From the NCBI RefSeq assembly GCF_042652345.1, contig NZ_JBHSJJ010000005.1, positions 124,001 through 188,000 on the forward strand: a DNA stretch of 64,000 bases, in the 5' to 3' direction. A model generated the notes under the pieces. That model was given only the letters and a program-made list of their open reading frames with translations, had not been told where the DNA came from and made no database searches. Below, one piece after another: positions 1 through 8,634 of the stretch (position 1 is its first letter; each line of letters begins with the position of its first letter). Origin of the DNA: Negadavirga shengliensis. Lineage in GTDB: Bacteria; Bacteroidota; Bacteroidia; Cytophagales; Cyclobacteriaceae. The position numbers were made by a program, and so were the translations under genes.

Positions 1-2
1 AA

Positions 3-290
3 GAGCCTCATTTACGTGAATTTTTGAACGACATCAATGAAAACATCATAATAGAAGATGCTGTCCTTATATGGTTCTCAATCCAAACCAAAAAAACAAG
101 TTCAAAATACACAAACCCGGAAAGTTTATACTGGAAAGATACAGGTGCACTTCTTTATTGTATCCAGCTAATTTCAACTTATCTTGGTTACAAATCATGT
201 CCTCTTGGAACGTTGGCATCAGATTCATTTAAAAAACTTTTTGGAACACAAAATCTGGTATCAGGAGGTGGTATTTTAATCGGAAAATAA
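3..290 (+). CDS. Partial nitroreductase/SagB-like oxidoreductase, C-terminal fragment
   Basis: The reading frame is open from the window edge, so only the last ~95 residues are present and the true start lies to the left. The segment ALLYCIQLISTYLGYKSCPLG resembles the C-terminal helix and 'ALGLGSCPLG'-like stretch of nitroreductase-fold (SagB/ThcOx-type) flavin oxidoreductases, and the protein ends in a glycine-rich GGGILIGK. SagB-type enzymes often oxidise azoline rings in peptide natural products, but too little is visible to assign a substrate. Base composition is AT-rich compared with the following genes, consistent with accessory DNA. The gene converges on the sigma-factor gene with only 9 bp between stop codons. 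The family call is tentative. Confidence 0.4.
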   Translation, partial: EPHLREFLNDINENIIIEDAVLIWFSIQTKKTSSKYTNPESLYWKDTGALLYCIQLISTYLGYKSCPLGTLASDSFKKLFGTQNLVSGGGILIGK

Positions 291-299
291 ACTATTAAC

Positions 300-899
300 T
301 CACAACAACTCCACAAAAGCAACCACAACCAGCCCCTTGACAAAATCCCCTGAAAGAAACAATTGCTCCTTTACAGAGCGGGTAGCCTTTACGATATGGT
401 CATTGATCGTAGAACGGGTCAATCCCAGCAACTGACCGACTTCATCATAAGTCTTGCCTTCCAGTTTAATCAACCTGAAAATTCTTTGCCTTTGAGGGGG
501 CAGCTTTTTGATGGCTTGCTCTAAGCTGGCCATCGTCTCTTTTTGGTATATCCCTTCTTCAATATGGCTGTAGTGCTCCGTGGCAACGGCGACCAACATG
601 GCTTCAAGTTTTCTGTCCCGGGCTGCTTTCCTAAAAAAATCTATGGCTTTGTTCTCCGCCACCCTAAATAAAAACGCCCCAATGGATTTTTCCGGGTCAA
701 GCTCATCTCTTTTTTGCCATAGCTTTACAAACACATCCTGCATCAATTCCCTGGCAATTTCTTCATCCTTGACCAACCTGAGCAGGTTGCCGTACAACTT
801 TCCTTTATAGGCATCATACAGTAGTGCAAAAGATTTCTCATCACCGGCTTTCAGCCGGATAACCAAATCTTTTTCCGATATAGGCTGCTTGCTGTTCAC
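300..899 (-). CDS. ECF-type RNA polymerase sigma factor
   Basis: A 199-residue sigma-70 family protein of the Bacteroidetes ECF type. Region 2 is visible at about residues 22-90, with the LMQDVFVKLWQKRDEL and AFLFRVAENKAIDFFRK segments typical of region 2.2-2.4. Region 4 covers about residues 128-180, with ALPPQR-like 'KKLPPQRQRIFRL' and the helix-turn-helix KTYDEVGQLLGLTRSTINDH. Such factors direct RNA polymerase to a small regulon and are usually held by a membrane FecR-type anti-sigma factor encoded next door. None is visible here: the neighbour is a convergent oxidoreductase fragment. The protein ends in an unusual hydrophobic tail (GLVVVAFVELL). Whether it controls island genes is unknown. 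Confidence 0.9.
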   Translation of the reverse strand: MNSKQPISEKDLVIRLKAGDEKSFALLYDAYKGKLYGNLLRLVKDEEIARELMQDVFVKLWQKRDELDPEKSIGAFLFRVAENKAIDFFRKAARDRKLEAMLVAVATEHYSHIEEGIYQKETMASLEQAIKKLPPQRQRIFRLIKLEGKTYDEVGQLLGLTRSTINDHIVKATRSVKEQLFLSGDFVKGLVVVAFVELL

Positions 900-922
900 G
901 CTAACTCTTTAGGTTTCAGATA

Positions 923-955
923 TAAATATAATAATTGTGGTTGCTTTTGCATCAA
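923..955 (-). promoter_or_regulatory. Possible Bacteroidetes-type promoter for the ECF sigma gene
   Basis: On the minus strand a TTG lies 22 nt upstream of TATATTTA, a 7-of-8 match to the Bacteroidetes -7 element TAnnTTTG. It lies about 25-55 bp upstream of the sigma-factor start. The spacing is slightly long, so this is only a candidate. Confidence 0.25.
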
Positions 956-1113
956 CAATTCAGGTAAAATTTACTCTCGGATAAATTTTTTTAGTGCCGG
1001 ATTGCCCAAAGAATTTTACCCACTTCCAAATCAGGGTGTGAAAAAAATCGCTCCTATCCCCGGAATTTTGTCCCCATTCAAATGCCAAAAAAGTTTCATT
1101 AAAACCCTTCACT

Positions 1114-1575
1114 ATGTTCAACCAAATCAGTTGGGAGCAGTTCTTTCTGTCTCTGGGGATTTTCTTCGCACTCTATTACGGCTACGTAGCCATTCGCTAT
1201 TTCGGAAAGGAGCTTTCCAAAATGTTCGAACTGAAAATTTCCTCGCGAAACAAGAAACAGCCTTCCCAAACCTCGATCATTTTATCCGAAACGGAATTTG
1301 CAGAGGTCTTTGCGGAACTCGAACAGATCAATGCCGAACTAAGGAAAAAAGTATTCCCCGCCTTTGCCCGGTCAAAGGACAAAAAAGTACTGCTTTTTCA
1401 GATATCCCAAAAGTTGGAATCTTTTAAGGGATTGAAAGTACCCGCTTTCAGGCACGCCATCAACAACTGTATCCACGCCGAAGCCAAAAAGATCGGTCTG
1501 GAGATCACCCATGAGGAGTTGGAAGAACGCTGGAAAACCATCATAGAAAATATGCTTCCCAACAAAAGCAAATAA
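1114..1575 (+). CDS. Hypothetical membrane-anchored protein at the head of the transfer region
   Basis: A 153-residue protein with one N-terminal hydrophobic segment (about residues 9-28, FFLSLGIFFALYYGYVAIRY) followed by a soluble, charged, helical domain. It therefore looks like an inner-membrane protein with a cytoplasmic or periplasmic helical part. No catalytic motif is seen. It lies on the same strand as the tra genes and directly before the repeat copy and the 1716 gene, so I infer it belongs to the island and perhaps to the transfer operon. The ATG at 1114 is preferred because it places the membrane anchor at the N-terminus. A competing reading frame from 1002 has no such organisation. 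Confidence 0.6.
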   Translation: MFNQISWEQFFLSLGIFFALYYGYVAIRYFGKELSKMFELKISSRNKKQPSQTSIILSETEFAEVFAELEQINAELRKKVFPAFARSKDKKVLLFQISQKLESFKGLKVPAFRHAINNCIHAEAKKIGLEITHEELEERWKTIIENMLPNKSK

Positions 1576-1578
1576 TCT

Positions 1579-1715
1579 ATGAAATCGAGCATGACGCAAG
1601 TGGCACATACAGTCTTTCCCGAGAATCGGGAAGGGATGATTATTGACGATGAGAGATTCTCCCGAATCAAGTTCGGTGCATGCTATGTGACCATAAAAAA
1701 ACAAATTATAAACAG
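1579..1715 (+). repeat. 5'-leader repeat, copy A
   Basis: Begins ATGAAATCGAGCATGACG and ends TATAAACAG directly before the ATGAAA that starts the next gene. It contains a hairpin TTCCCGA-GAA-TCGGGAA and a partly decayed hairpin CCGAA-tcaag-TTCGG. It starts 3 bp after the stop codon of the upstream gene. Related copies are at 30055-30171, 30172-30311 and 56411-56600. Confidence 0.85.
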
Positions 1716-2150
1716 ATGAAACAGTTACTTGATTTAGACACATTCGCAAAAACACTGATGGATAAAAGCTATAATGGATACTTCCATACAGAAGGAGCCT
1801 ATCCGGACAAAATCAAAGCCAGCATCAGCAGATTTTTGGAGGCGTGTAAAAATGGTACAGACAAACCGCTGTATTCTGATAGCCTGTCATTAAGGACTTA
1901 CCTCGAATGGAATAGCGAAGACAAACCAAAAGTTGAATGCCATATGTGGGTAAAATATGAGGACGGCAAATTCGATGTACAGAAAATGGAAATTAAAAGG
2001 ACAAACCGTTACGGGCATTTAATGAAAAAATCGGAGCTGAAAAATCTTACAACAGGGTCAGTTCCGACAGTAAAAGAAGCTCTTGCTCAAGTATCCAATA
2101 AGCCTAAACAACAGCTTTCTTCCCGAAAAAAAGGGTTTAAGATCCGATAG
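1716..2150 (+). CDS. Hypothetical island protein with basic C-terminal tail
   Basis: A 144-residue soluble protein with no recognised domain. The ATG at 1716 is preferred over an in-frame codon at 1680, because the extra 12 residues would be encoded by the 5'-leader repeat. The C-terminus, QQLSSRKKGFKIR, is strongly basic and resembles the tails of the 8635, 18461 and 19327 gene products. It precedes traE by about 110 bp and is probably part of the conjugative island. Removing the repeat in front would place its start 3 bp after the preceding stop codon, which suggests an originally tight operon. Function is unknown. Confidence 0.6.
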   Translation: MKQLLDLDTFAKTLMDKSYNGYFHTEGAYPDKIKASISRFLEACKNGTDKPLYSDSLSLRTYLEWNSEDKPKVECHMWVKYEDGKFDVQKMEIKRTNRYGHLMKKSELKNLTTGSVPTVKEALAQVSNKPKQQLSSRKKGFKIR

Positions 2151-2259
2151 CAAGGTTGCCTGACAAATTAACAACTAATCTAAAAATTCCGACTTAATCA
2201 AAGCCAGTGTGATTAACGAAACACACCTGAAATTCAAATAACCTTTTAAAGCAAAAAAT

Positions 2260-2592
2260 ATGAAACTAAACATCACTACCCGTCCCGGAAGAAACATGCA
2301 TTTCCTGTTTCTGCTTACCCTCATCACTGTACTGGTTTCCTTAGAAGCCTTTTCCCAAAGCGGCACTGCCGGGATAGTTGATGCGACCAACCACATCATA
2401 ACCTATTACCAAACCGCCATCAACCTGATGTATGCCATCGGCGCATTGGTCGGGCTTATCGGTGCTATTAAGGTGTACAACAAATGGAACAGTGGAGACC
2501 ATGATACCGGGAAAGTCGCCACGGCATGGTTCGGATCATGCATATTTCTGGTACTGGTGGCCACTGTACTTTCAAGCTTCTTCGGACTGTAA
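2260..2592 (+). CDS. traE: Conjugative transposon protein TraE (DUF4134)
   Basis: A 110-residue small membrane protein. A signal-like N-terminal hydrophobic segment (about residues 14-32, ending AFSQ) is followed by two transmembrane helices (about 54-71 and 86-107) separated by a short charged loop with YNKWNSGDHD. This size and layout match TraE/DUF4134 proteins of Bacteroides conjugative transposons, which occupy the pilin-like (VirB2-like) position of the type IV secretion apparatus. In CTnDOT-type elements traF follows directly. Here about 6.9 kb of other genes separate traE from traF, which is unusual. Confidence 0.85.
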   Translation: MKLNITTRPGRNMHFLFLLTLITVLVSLEAFSQSGTAGIVDATNHIITYYQTAINLMYAIGALVGLIGAIKVYNKWNSGDHDTGKVATAWFGSCIFLVLVATVLSSFFGL

Positions 2593-2607
2593 AAGCCCTG
2601 TTATTTC

Positions 2608-3057
2608 ATGAAACACATCCTGAAGGAAAAACTTCACAACTATCTGCTGTCAGAACATCCTGATCTACTGAATGATCTGCAGGAAGACCAGGGGATAACC
2701 GCTTTCATCGAGCAAAAGGTGGAAGGGGTTACCTCTCTGATGGAAGAATTGGGAGGTCAAAAGATACCTGAATACATCATTGTGGAAAAATGCATGGATG
2801 CATTGGCGGGGGAATTTCCCCCATCCCGCTATAACTACATACTGAATGTACTGGAGGAAGAATTCAGCAATGATTTCCTAAGGTTTCAGGCCAACGGAAT
2901 TCTCCGATGGGAAGTATTGAATATGCTCCGGGAATGTGCTCAGGTCTTTGATGCCTTTGATATTGATAGACCATTTGAAGAAAGCAGGGAGCTCTACTAC
3001 GCCGTCACCGGCACCCTGCACGAGTACCTGATGCAACAATCACAGGAAAATTACTGA
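2608..3057 (+). CDS. DUF1896 family protein
   Basis: A 149-residue acidic, helical, cytoplasmic protein that resembles the DUF1896 family of Bacteroidetes mobile elements (function unknown). No catalytic motif is visible. It begins 15 bp after traE, and its stop codon overlaps the start of the giant methyltransferase-helicase gene (TGATGG-type overlap at 3055-3058). This implies translational coupling and a functional partnership with that protein, which is inference from gene order. Confidence 0.7.
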   Translation: MKHILKEKLHNYLLSEHPDLLNDLQEDQGITAFIEQKVEGVTSLMEELGGQKIPEYIIVEKCMDALAGEFPPSRYNYILNVLEEEFSNDFLRFQANGILRWEVLNMLRECAQVFDAFDIDRPFEESRELYYAVTGTLHEYLMQQSQENY

Positions 3058-6000
3058 TGGCCTACAATCCCAAACACAAGCTACAGGAAAACATCAATGC
3101 CATTCGGGTGGCTTTTGCTGTCATGGATGGCAAACAGCCTGAACCAGAAGATCTCAACACCCTCAGGACATATTCAGGATTTGGAGGAATCAAGGCCGTC
3201 TTGTATTTGGAGAATAAAAAGGACGATTGGAAAAACCTTGGCGCATCCAAACAGGATTTGCAACTGTACGACAGTATTCAGCAGTTAAACACCCTGCTAA
3301 AAGAAAACCTTTCCCATGCGGAATACGAAGATGCAATACAGTCACTTAAAAACAGTGTACTGACTTCATTCTATACACCTGAAATTGTCCCCAAAGTTCT
3401 ATATCAGGCACTGAGCAGTCAGGGTGTAAGGCCTGTGAACCTTTACGAGCCAAGTGCGGGGGCAGGGGTATTTATTTCAGATGCTGTCAGGGCATTTCCC
3501 GACATTTCTTCCGTAACCGCAGTAGAAAAAGATAGGATAGCAGGATTGATTCTAAAAGCACAGGTTAGGATTTCCGGGATACCTGCCAAAGTAAATATCA
3601 CTCCATTTGAAAATACACCCAATACGGAAAACGGGCAATATGATCTGGTGGTCAGCAACATTCCTTTCGGAAATTTCTCGGTGTATGACCCTGCATATCC
3701 CGACAAGAAATTATCAGGCAAGATTCACAATTATTTCTTCGCCAAAGGACTGGATAAACTGGGGAACGGCGGCCTGATGGCCTATATTACCACAGATGCA
3801 TTTTTGAACAGCCCGTCGAACAAAGCTGCCCGGCAACACCTTTTCGAAAGAGCTGATTTTGTCAGCCTGTCGGTTATGCCGGACAACCTGATGAAGGAAA
3901 CCGCGAATGTAGAAGCACCAAACCATCTTTTGGTTGTCCAGAAAAACGATAATAAAGAAGGGCTGTCAGTTGATGAAAAAAGCCTGCTGGAAACGGTCAA
4001 AAAGAACAATGACTTCGGGGATTTCGATCAGAATAAATTTATCGCATCGCATCCTTCACGAATTGTTGGCAACGAAGTAAGCCCCGGGAAGAACCAATAT
4101 GGGAAAGCCAATATTTCCGTATGGCAGACCGGGAATATCAGTGATATAGGCGATACACTGAGCGGACTGCTCAATACAGACTTTCAGGAAAGATTCAATG
4201 CAAAAGCCTTCAATTCTCTGGGGAAACAGCTAAGGACAGAGCCTTCCCAACAAAAGAAACACAAAGGGGAAAAGCTCACTTACACCCCCGCTCCAAAGGT
4301 GAAAGAAAAAAAGGAAAGTGTTCAGCTTGGCCTTTTTGATGCCATGCCAGCCGATAGCAGCAACCGGGCAATGGATTATCTAAACAGCCTGGATGAATCG
4401 GTCATTCAGAAGCAATCTGTCAAAATGCTTGGGGTGATCAAAACAGAAGACAATCCGGGCCATGAAAGCATAGTACTGTTGGCCGCACGTTCTCTGAACA
4501 ATTCCAGATACTATTACAAACTTTACTCAAATCTTCAGGAAGTATCCTTTTCTGCCAATTGGATGAATGGAGCTGTGCTTCCCCACGAACTGCAAAACCT
4601 CACAGGCGAATTAAGGAAATTTGACCACACCTATATTTTTGAAGGAGATCAAAGCCTTAAAACCGCATTTCAGGAAATATTGGACAAACCGGTTGCTTTC
4701 CATCACCTCAAACCCTTTCACAAACCGGGTTCTTTGGTAGTAATGAATGGAAAGGCGGGCAGGTTGGAACCATCTGGTAACGGAAGTCAAGCACTTTCCT
4801 TCGTGCCTTTGTTGCAGTCCGACAAAAACCTTGATTTTTATCTTAAATACATCCGGCTAAGGGATACCTATTTTGAAATGTCTCCCGAAAAAAAAGGAGA
4901 TCAAATCGAAGACCTCAACCGAGCTTATGACGATTTTCACAGAAATTTCGGACAGCTCAACCGGAAGGAGAACAGGGCACTTATAGGAGAAGACAAATCA
5001 CATGGATTGATCATATTGTCCTCGCTGGAAAGAAGGGACGAAGAGAGGTTTGTAAAATCGGATGTTTTCAATGCGGACATTGATGAAAAATCCGTCCGCT
5101 ACACTACCGATGATCCGTTGGCCGCACTTGCCCGTTCCCTCAGTGATTACGGACAGGTAAACCTGGACTTTATCCAAAGTGCCGCTGGGATGGACAACCA
5201 TGAGGTGCTGGATTCCCTAAAACACAAAATATACCTCAATCCCGCCAACGATACATGGGAGACAGCTGATAGTTACCTGTCCGGCAACGTGTTGGAAAAG
5301 TTGAAAACGGCAGAAAAGGCAGCTGACAAAAAACCCGACAACCTTCACCTGCAGGAAAGCCTGAAGGCAATCAGCGATGTCCAGCCCGCTCCTATTCCTT
5401 TTGAACTGTTGGATTTCAATCTGGGCGAGCGTTGGATCCCGGAAGAATACTATACAAAGTTTGCTTCCCATTTATTTGATACCCAAACACCGGTAAAATA
5501 TTTTCCTTCCCTTGACACCTTCCGGGCAATCCCACAGGGTAGAAATATAAAGATATGGCGGGAATTTGCCGTGACTCCCCGGAATGGTAAAACCATGTAT
5601 GGCAACAGCATTCTGGAGCATGCCCTTGAAAATACCACTCCGTTTTTCACTTATGAGATAGAACTGGCCGAAGGTAAAACGCTTAGGGTTCCCGACAATG
5701 ATGCCATCCAATTGGCACACCAGAAGGTAGAGTCCATCAGAAGCCACTTTACCGAATGGCTCAATGGATTACCGGAAACGGACAAAAAAGACCTCGAACA
5801 GCTATATAATCAAACCTATAACTGCTATGTCCTACGGGAATATGATGGCAGCCATCTGGAATTTCCCGGGCTGGACAAAAAAGCACTCGACATTGAAGAA
5901 CTGTACAGTTCCCAGAAGAATGCTGCATGGAGGATCATTCAAAACAGGGGTGCGTTGGTCGACCATGAAGTGGGCTTGGGAAAAACCCTGACAATGATCG

Positions 6001-8555
6001 TTGCCAGTCGTGAAATGAAACGTCTGGGAATAGTTAAAAAGCCTGTAATTCTGGCGTTGAAAGCCAACGTTGGTGAAATAGCTGAAACCTATTCAACAGC
6101 GTACCCCAACGCCCGTATTTTGGCTCCCACTGTTGATGATTTTACTCCTGCCAACAGGCTCCGATTATTCCACGAGATCAAAAACAACGATTGGGACTGT
6201 GTTGTCATGACCCATGACCAGTTTGGCAAAATTCCCCAATCGCCGGAAATCCAGCAAAAGATCTTCAGTGAGGAACTGGACAATGTGGAAAAAGATCTGG
6301 AAACCATCCGCAACCTTGGAGGGGAAGTAAACAGACGGATGCTGAAAGGTCTGGAAATCCGCAAGACCAACCTTGAAAGTAAACTCAAAGAGGCAATACA
6401 GCGGATAGAAAAGAAAAAAGACGACCACATTGACTTCCAGTCAATGGGTATTGACCATATCATGGTCGATGAGTCCCATAAATTCAAGAACCTGACATTC
6501 ACCACAAGGCATAATCGGGTGGCAGGTCTTGGAAACACTAAGGGAAGCCAGAAAGCCTTGAACATGCTTTTTGCCATCCGCACATTGCAGGAAAAATTCC
6601 AATCAGACCTGTGTGCCACTTTCCTTTCCGGAACCCCCATTTCCAACAGCCTGACGGAAATGTACCTGCTGTTCAAATACCTCCGTCCCAACGAACTCAA
6701 AAGGCAACAAATAGAAAACTTCGATGCATGGGCAGCGGTGTTCGCCCGCAAAACCGTGGACTTTGAATTTTCAGTGACCAACCAGATTATCGCAAAAGAG
6801 CGGTTTCGGCATTTTATCAAAGTGCCCGAACTGGCCATGTTTTATAATGAGATCACCGATTACAAAACCGCCAAACATATCCGGCTGGACAAACCGGAAC
6901 TGAATGAAAAACTGGTCAACATAAATCCTACACCAGACCAACAGGAATTTATTAGAAAGTTGATGGAGTTTGCAAAATCCGGGGATGCCACTCTGATTGG
7001 GAGATCGCCTCTTTCTAAGTCCGAAGACAAAGCCCGTATGTTAATTGCCACCAATTGTGCCAAAAAGATGGCGTTGGATATGCGACTGGTAGGTGAGGAA
7101 TATGTAGACCATCCCGGAAGCAAAGTCAATGTTTGCGCAAGGAAGGTGGCAGAAATCTACCGAGAGAGCATGCCCCATAAAGGCACACAGATCATTTTTT
7201 CAGATACGGGTACGCCGAAGGACGGCTTCAATGTGTATGACGCCTTAAAGGAAAAACTCGTCAATGATTTTGGTATTCCCGCAAATGAAATTACCTATAT
7301 CCACCAGTGGTCAGACCGTAAACGGGCTGAACTTTTCAGGTTGATGAACAGTGGACAGATAAGGATACTGATCGGAAGCACCGACAAGGCAGGAACAGGT
7401 CTCAATGTACAGGAAAGAGTGGTAGCCATGCACCATCTGGATATTCCGTGGAAGCCCTCGGAATTGGAACAACGAAGTGGCAGAGGAGCCAGACAGGGAA
7501 ATTGGATTGCCAAAGAACACTACGGAAATAAGGTAAGGAGCTTTGTGTATGCCGTGGAGCAATCTCTGGACAACTATAAATTCAACCTGTTGAAAAACAA
7601 ACAGACATTCATAAGTCAGATGAAGAACGGCTCCCTGCAGGTCAGAAGACTGGATGAGGGAAGTTTAGATGAGCAGAACGGAATGAATTTCTCGGAGTAC
7701 ATCGCTATCCTTTCAGGCGACACTTCATTATTGGAAAAATCAAAACTGGAAAAGAAAGTTGCCGTACTGGAAAGCCTTCGTGCGGCCCATATGAAAGAAT
7801 GTGCCGGATCAAAAGTGAAGCTTGGGTTCCTTCGGGAAACGCTGGATGAAACGGATAACAATCTGGGAAGACTTTCAACAGACGAAAAGAAGTACCACAA
7901 CCTCCTTAAGCATGAAAAGGACGGGAGCAAATCCAATCCCATCAAACTGGAGGGCTTTCATTCCGATAAGCCGGAAAAAACAGGGGCGCATATCATCAAT
8001 CTCCATCAAAATTGGAAACCCAGATCGGGGGAGGAAGGCCATGCCAAAATAGGCTCACTCTATGGGTTTGACCTCTTTATAAAAAGGCAAAAACAGGTTT
8101 ATCAAGTTGAGGGGAAAGTGTACACAAACTATGCGAACAGCTTCTATTTGGAAAGCCCGGAAACAGGTCTGAAATACACCCACAACAGAGGAGTTCCCAA
8201 CACCGATAACCCGAAGCTGGCAGCCCGCCATTTTTTAAATGCCATCGACAGGGTTGGGACTGTCAAGTCCCAATATGAAAAGAAGAAAAAAGAGTTGGAA
8301 GAGGAAATTCCCAACCTGGAAAGGCTCTCCCAAAAACCCTTTGAAAAATCCGGTGAGCTTAAAGAACTGAAGAATGAATTGGCCAGTCTGGAAAGGGAAA
8401 TAGCCATCAACATTCAAAAAGGGCAGGTAGCGGAAGATACACCTCAGGCCCAGACTGTATCACCTCCAGTCAAAAAACGGGTTAATGGACACGGTCTAAA
8501 CGGTAAGAAGCAGAAAGTGAAGAAAGTGCCGACCAAATCAGCAATTAAAATATGA
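3057..8555 (+). CDS. Giant N6-adenine methyltransferase-SNF2-like helicase fusion
   Basis: An 1832-residue protein. An N-terminal adenine-N6 methyltransferase domain shows motif I at about residues 128-140 (LYEPSAGAGVF) and the catalytic motif SNIPFG near 200-205, an N-I-P-F variant of NPPF. A second half carries SF2/SNF2-like helicase motifs: Walker A HEVGLGKT near 971-977, Walker B VDESHKF near 1136, motif III LSGTPISNS near 1190 and motif VI RSGRGARQG near 1475. The C-terminus is lysine-rich (KKVPTKSAIKI). Phage P1 DarB has the same methylase-plus-helicase plan and protects incoming DNA from type I restriction. I infer a similar anti-restriction role during conjugation. There is no visible specificity subunit or nuclease, so a complete restriction system is unlikely. 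Confidence 0.85.
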   Translation: MAYNPKHKLQENINAIRVAFAVMDGKQPEPEDLNTLRTYSGFGGIKAVLYLENKKDDWKNLGASKQDLQLYDSIQQLNTLLKENLSHAEYEDAIQSLKNSVLTSFYTPEIVPKVLYQALSSQGVRPVNLYEPSAGAGVFISDAVRAFPDISSVTAVEKDRIAGLILKAQVRISGIPAKVNITPFENTPNTENGQYDLVVSNIPFGNFSVYDPAYPDKKLSGKIHNYFFAKGLDKLGNGGLMAYITTDAFLNSPSNKAARQHLFERADFVSLSVMPDNLMKETANVEAPNHLLVVQKNDNKEGLSVDEKSLLETVKKNNDFGDFDQNKFIASHPSRIVGNEVSPGKNQYGKANISVWQTGNISDIGDTLSGLLNTDFQERFNAKAFNSLGKQLRTEPSQQKKHKGEKLTYTPAPKVKEKKESVQLGLFDAMPADSSNRAMDYLNSLDESVIQKQSVKMLGVIKTEDNPGHESIVLLAARSLNNSRYYYKLYSNLQEVSFSANWMNGAVLPHELQNLTGELRKFDHTYIFEGDQSLKTAFQEILDKPVAFHHLKPFHKPGSLVVMNGKAGRLEPSGNGSQALSFVPLLQSDKNLDFYLKYIRLRDTYFEMSPEKKGDQIEDLNRAYDDFHRNFGQLNRKENRALIGEDKSHGLIILSSLERRDEERFVKSDVFNADIDEKSVRYTTDDPLAALARSLSDYGQVNLDFIQSAAGMDNHEVLDSLKHKIYLNPANDTWETADSYLSGNVLEKLKTAEKAADKKPDNLHLQESLKAISDVQPAPIPFELLDFNLGERWIPEEYYTKFASHLFDTQTPVKYFPSLDTFRAIPQGRNIKIWREFAVTPRNGKTMYGNSILEHALENTTPFFTYEIELAEGKTLRVPDNDAIQLAHQKVESIRSHFTEWLNGLPETDKKDLEQLYNQTYNCYVLREYDGSHLEFPGLDKKALDIEELYSSQKNAAWRIIQNRGALVDHEVGLGKTLTMIVASREMKRLGIVKKPVILALKANVGEIAETYSTAYPNARILAPTVDDFTPANRLRLFHEIKNNDWDCVVMTHDQFGKIPQSPEIQQKIFSEELDNVEKDLETIRNLGGEVNRRMLKGLEIRKTNLESKLKEAIQRIEKKKDDHIDFQSMGIDHIMVDESHKFKNLTFTTRHNRVAGLGNTKGSQKALNMLFAIRTLQEKFQSDLCATFLSGTPISNSLTEMYLLFKYLRPNELKRQQIENFDAWAAVFARKTVDFEFSVTNQIIAKERFRHFIKVPELAMFYNEITDYKTAKHIRLDKPELNEKLVNINPTPDQQEFIRKLMEFAKSGDATLIGRSPLSKSEDKARMLIATNCAKKMALDMRLVGEEYVDHPGSKVNVCARKVAEIYRESMPHKGTQIIFSDTGTPKDGFNVYDALKEKLVNDFGIPANEITYIHQWSDRKRAELFRLMNSGQIRILIGSTDKAGTGLNVQERVVAMHHLDIPWKPSELEQRSGRGARQGNWIAKEHYGNKVRSFVYAVEQSLDNYKFNLLKNKQTFISQMKNGSLQVRRLDEGSLDEQNGMNFSEYIAILSGDTSLLEKSKLEKKVAVLESLRAAHMKECAGSKVKLGFLRETLDETDNNLGRLSTDEKKYHNLLKHEKDGSKSNPIKLEGFHSDKPEKTGAHIINLHQNWKPRSGEEGHAKIGSLYGFDLFIKRQKQVYQVEGKVYTNYANSFYLESPETGLKYTHNRGVPNTDNPKLAARHFLNAIDRVGTVKSQYEKKKKELEEEIPNLERLSQKPFEKSGELKELKNELASLEREIAINIQKGQVAEDTPQAQTVSPPVKKRVNGHGLNGKKQKVKKVPTKSAIKI

Positions 8556-8634
8556 GGAATACTGGCACATATAACATCTACAATTCCTCAAGAGTCCACT
8601 GCCTTGAAATATTGTGGAGACAAAACGCATACAG

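Noticed and set aside
1002..1427. 141-residue plus-strand frame overlapping the 1114 gene
   Set aside because: No membrane or secretion signal and low-complexity composition; the 1114 frame has a clear N-terminal membrane segment.
6089..6838. Long antisense reading frame inside the methylase-helicase gene
   Set aside because: It lies opposite well-supported helicase motifs, has no signature of its own, and follows the codon bias of the sense strand.
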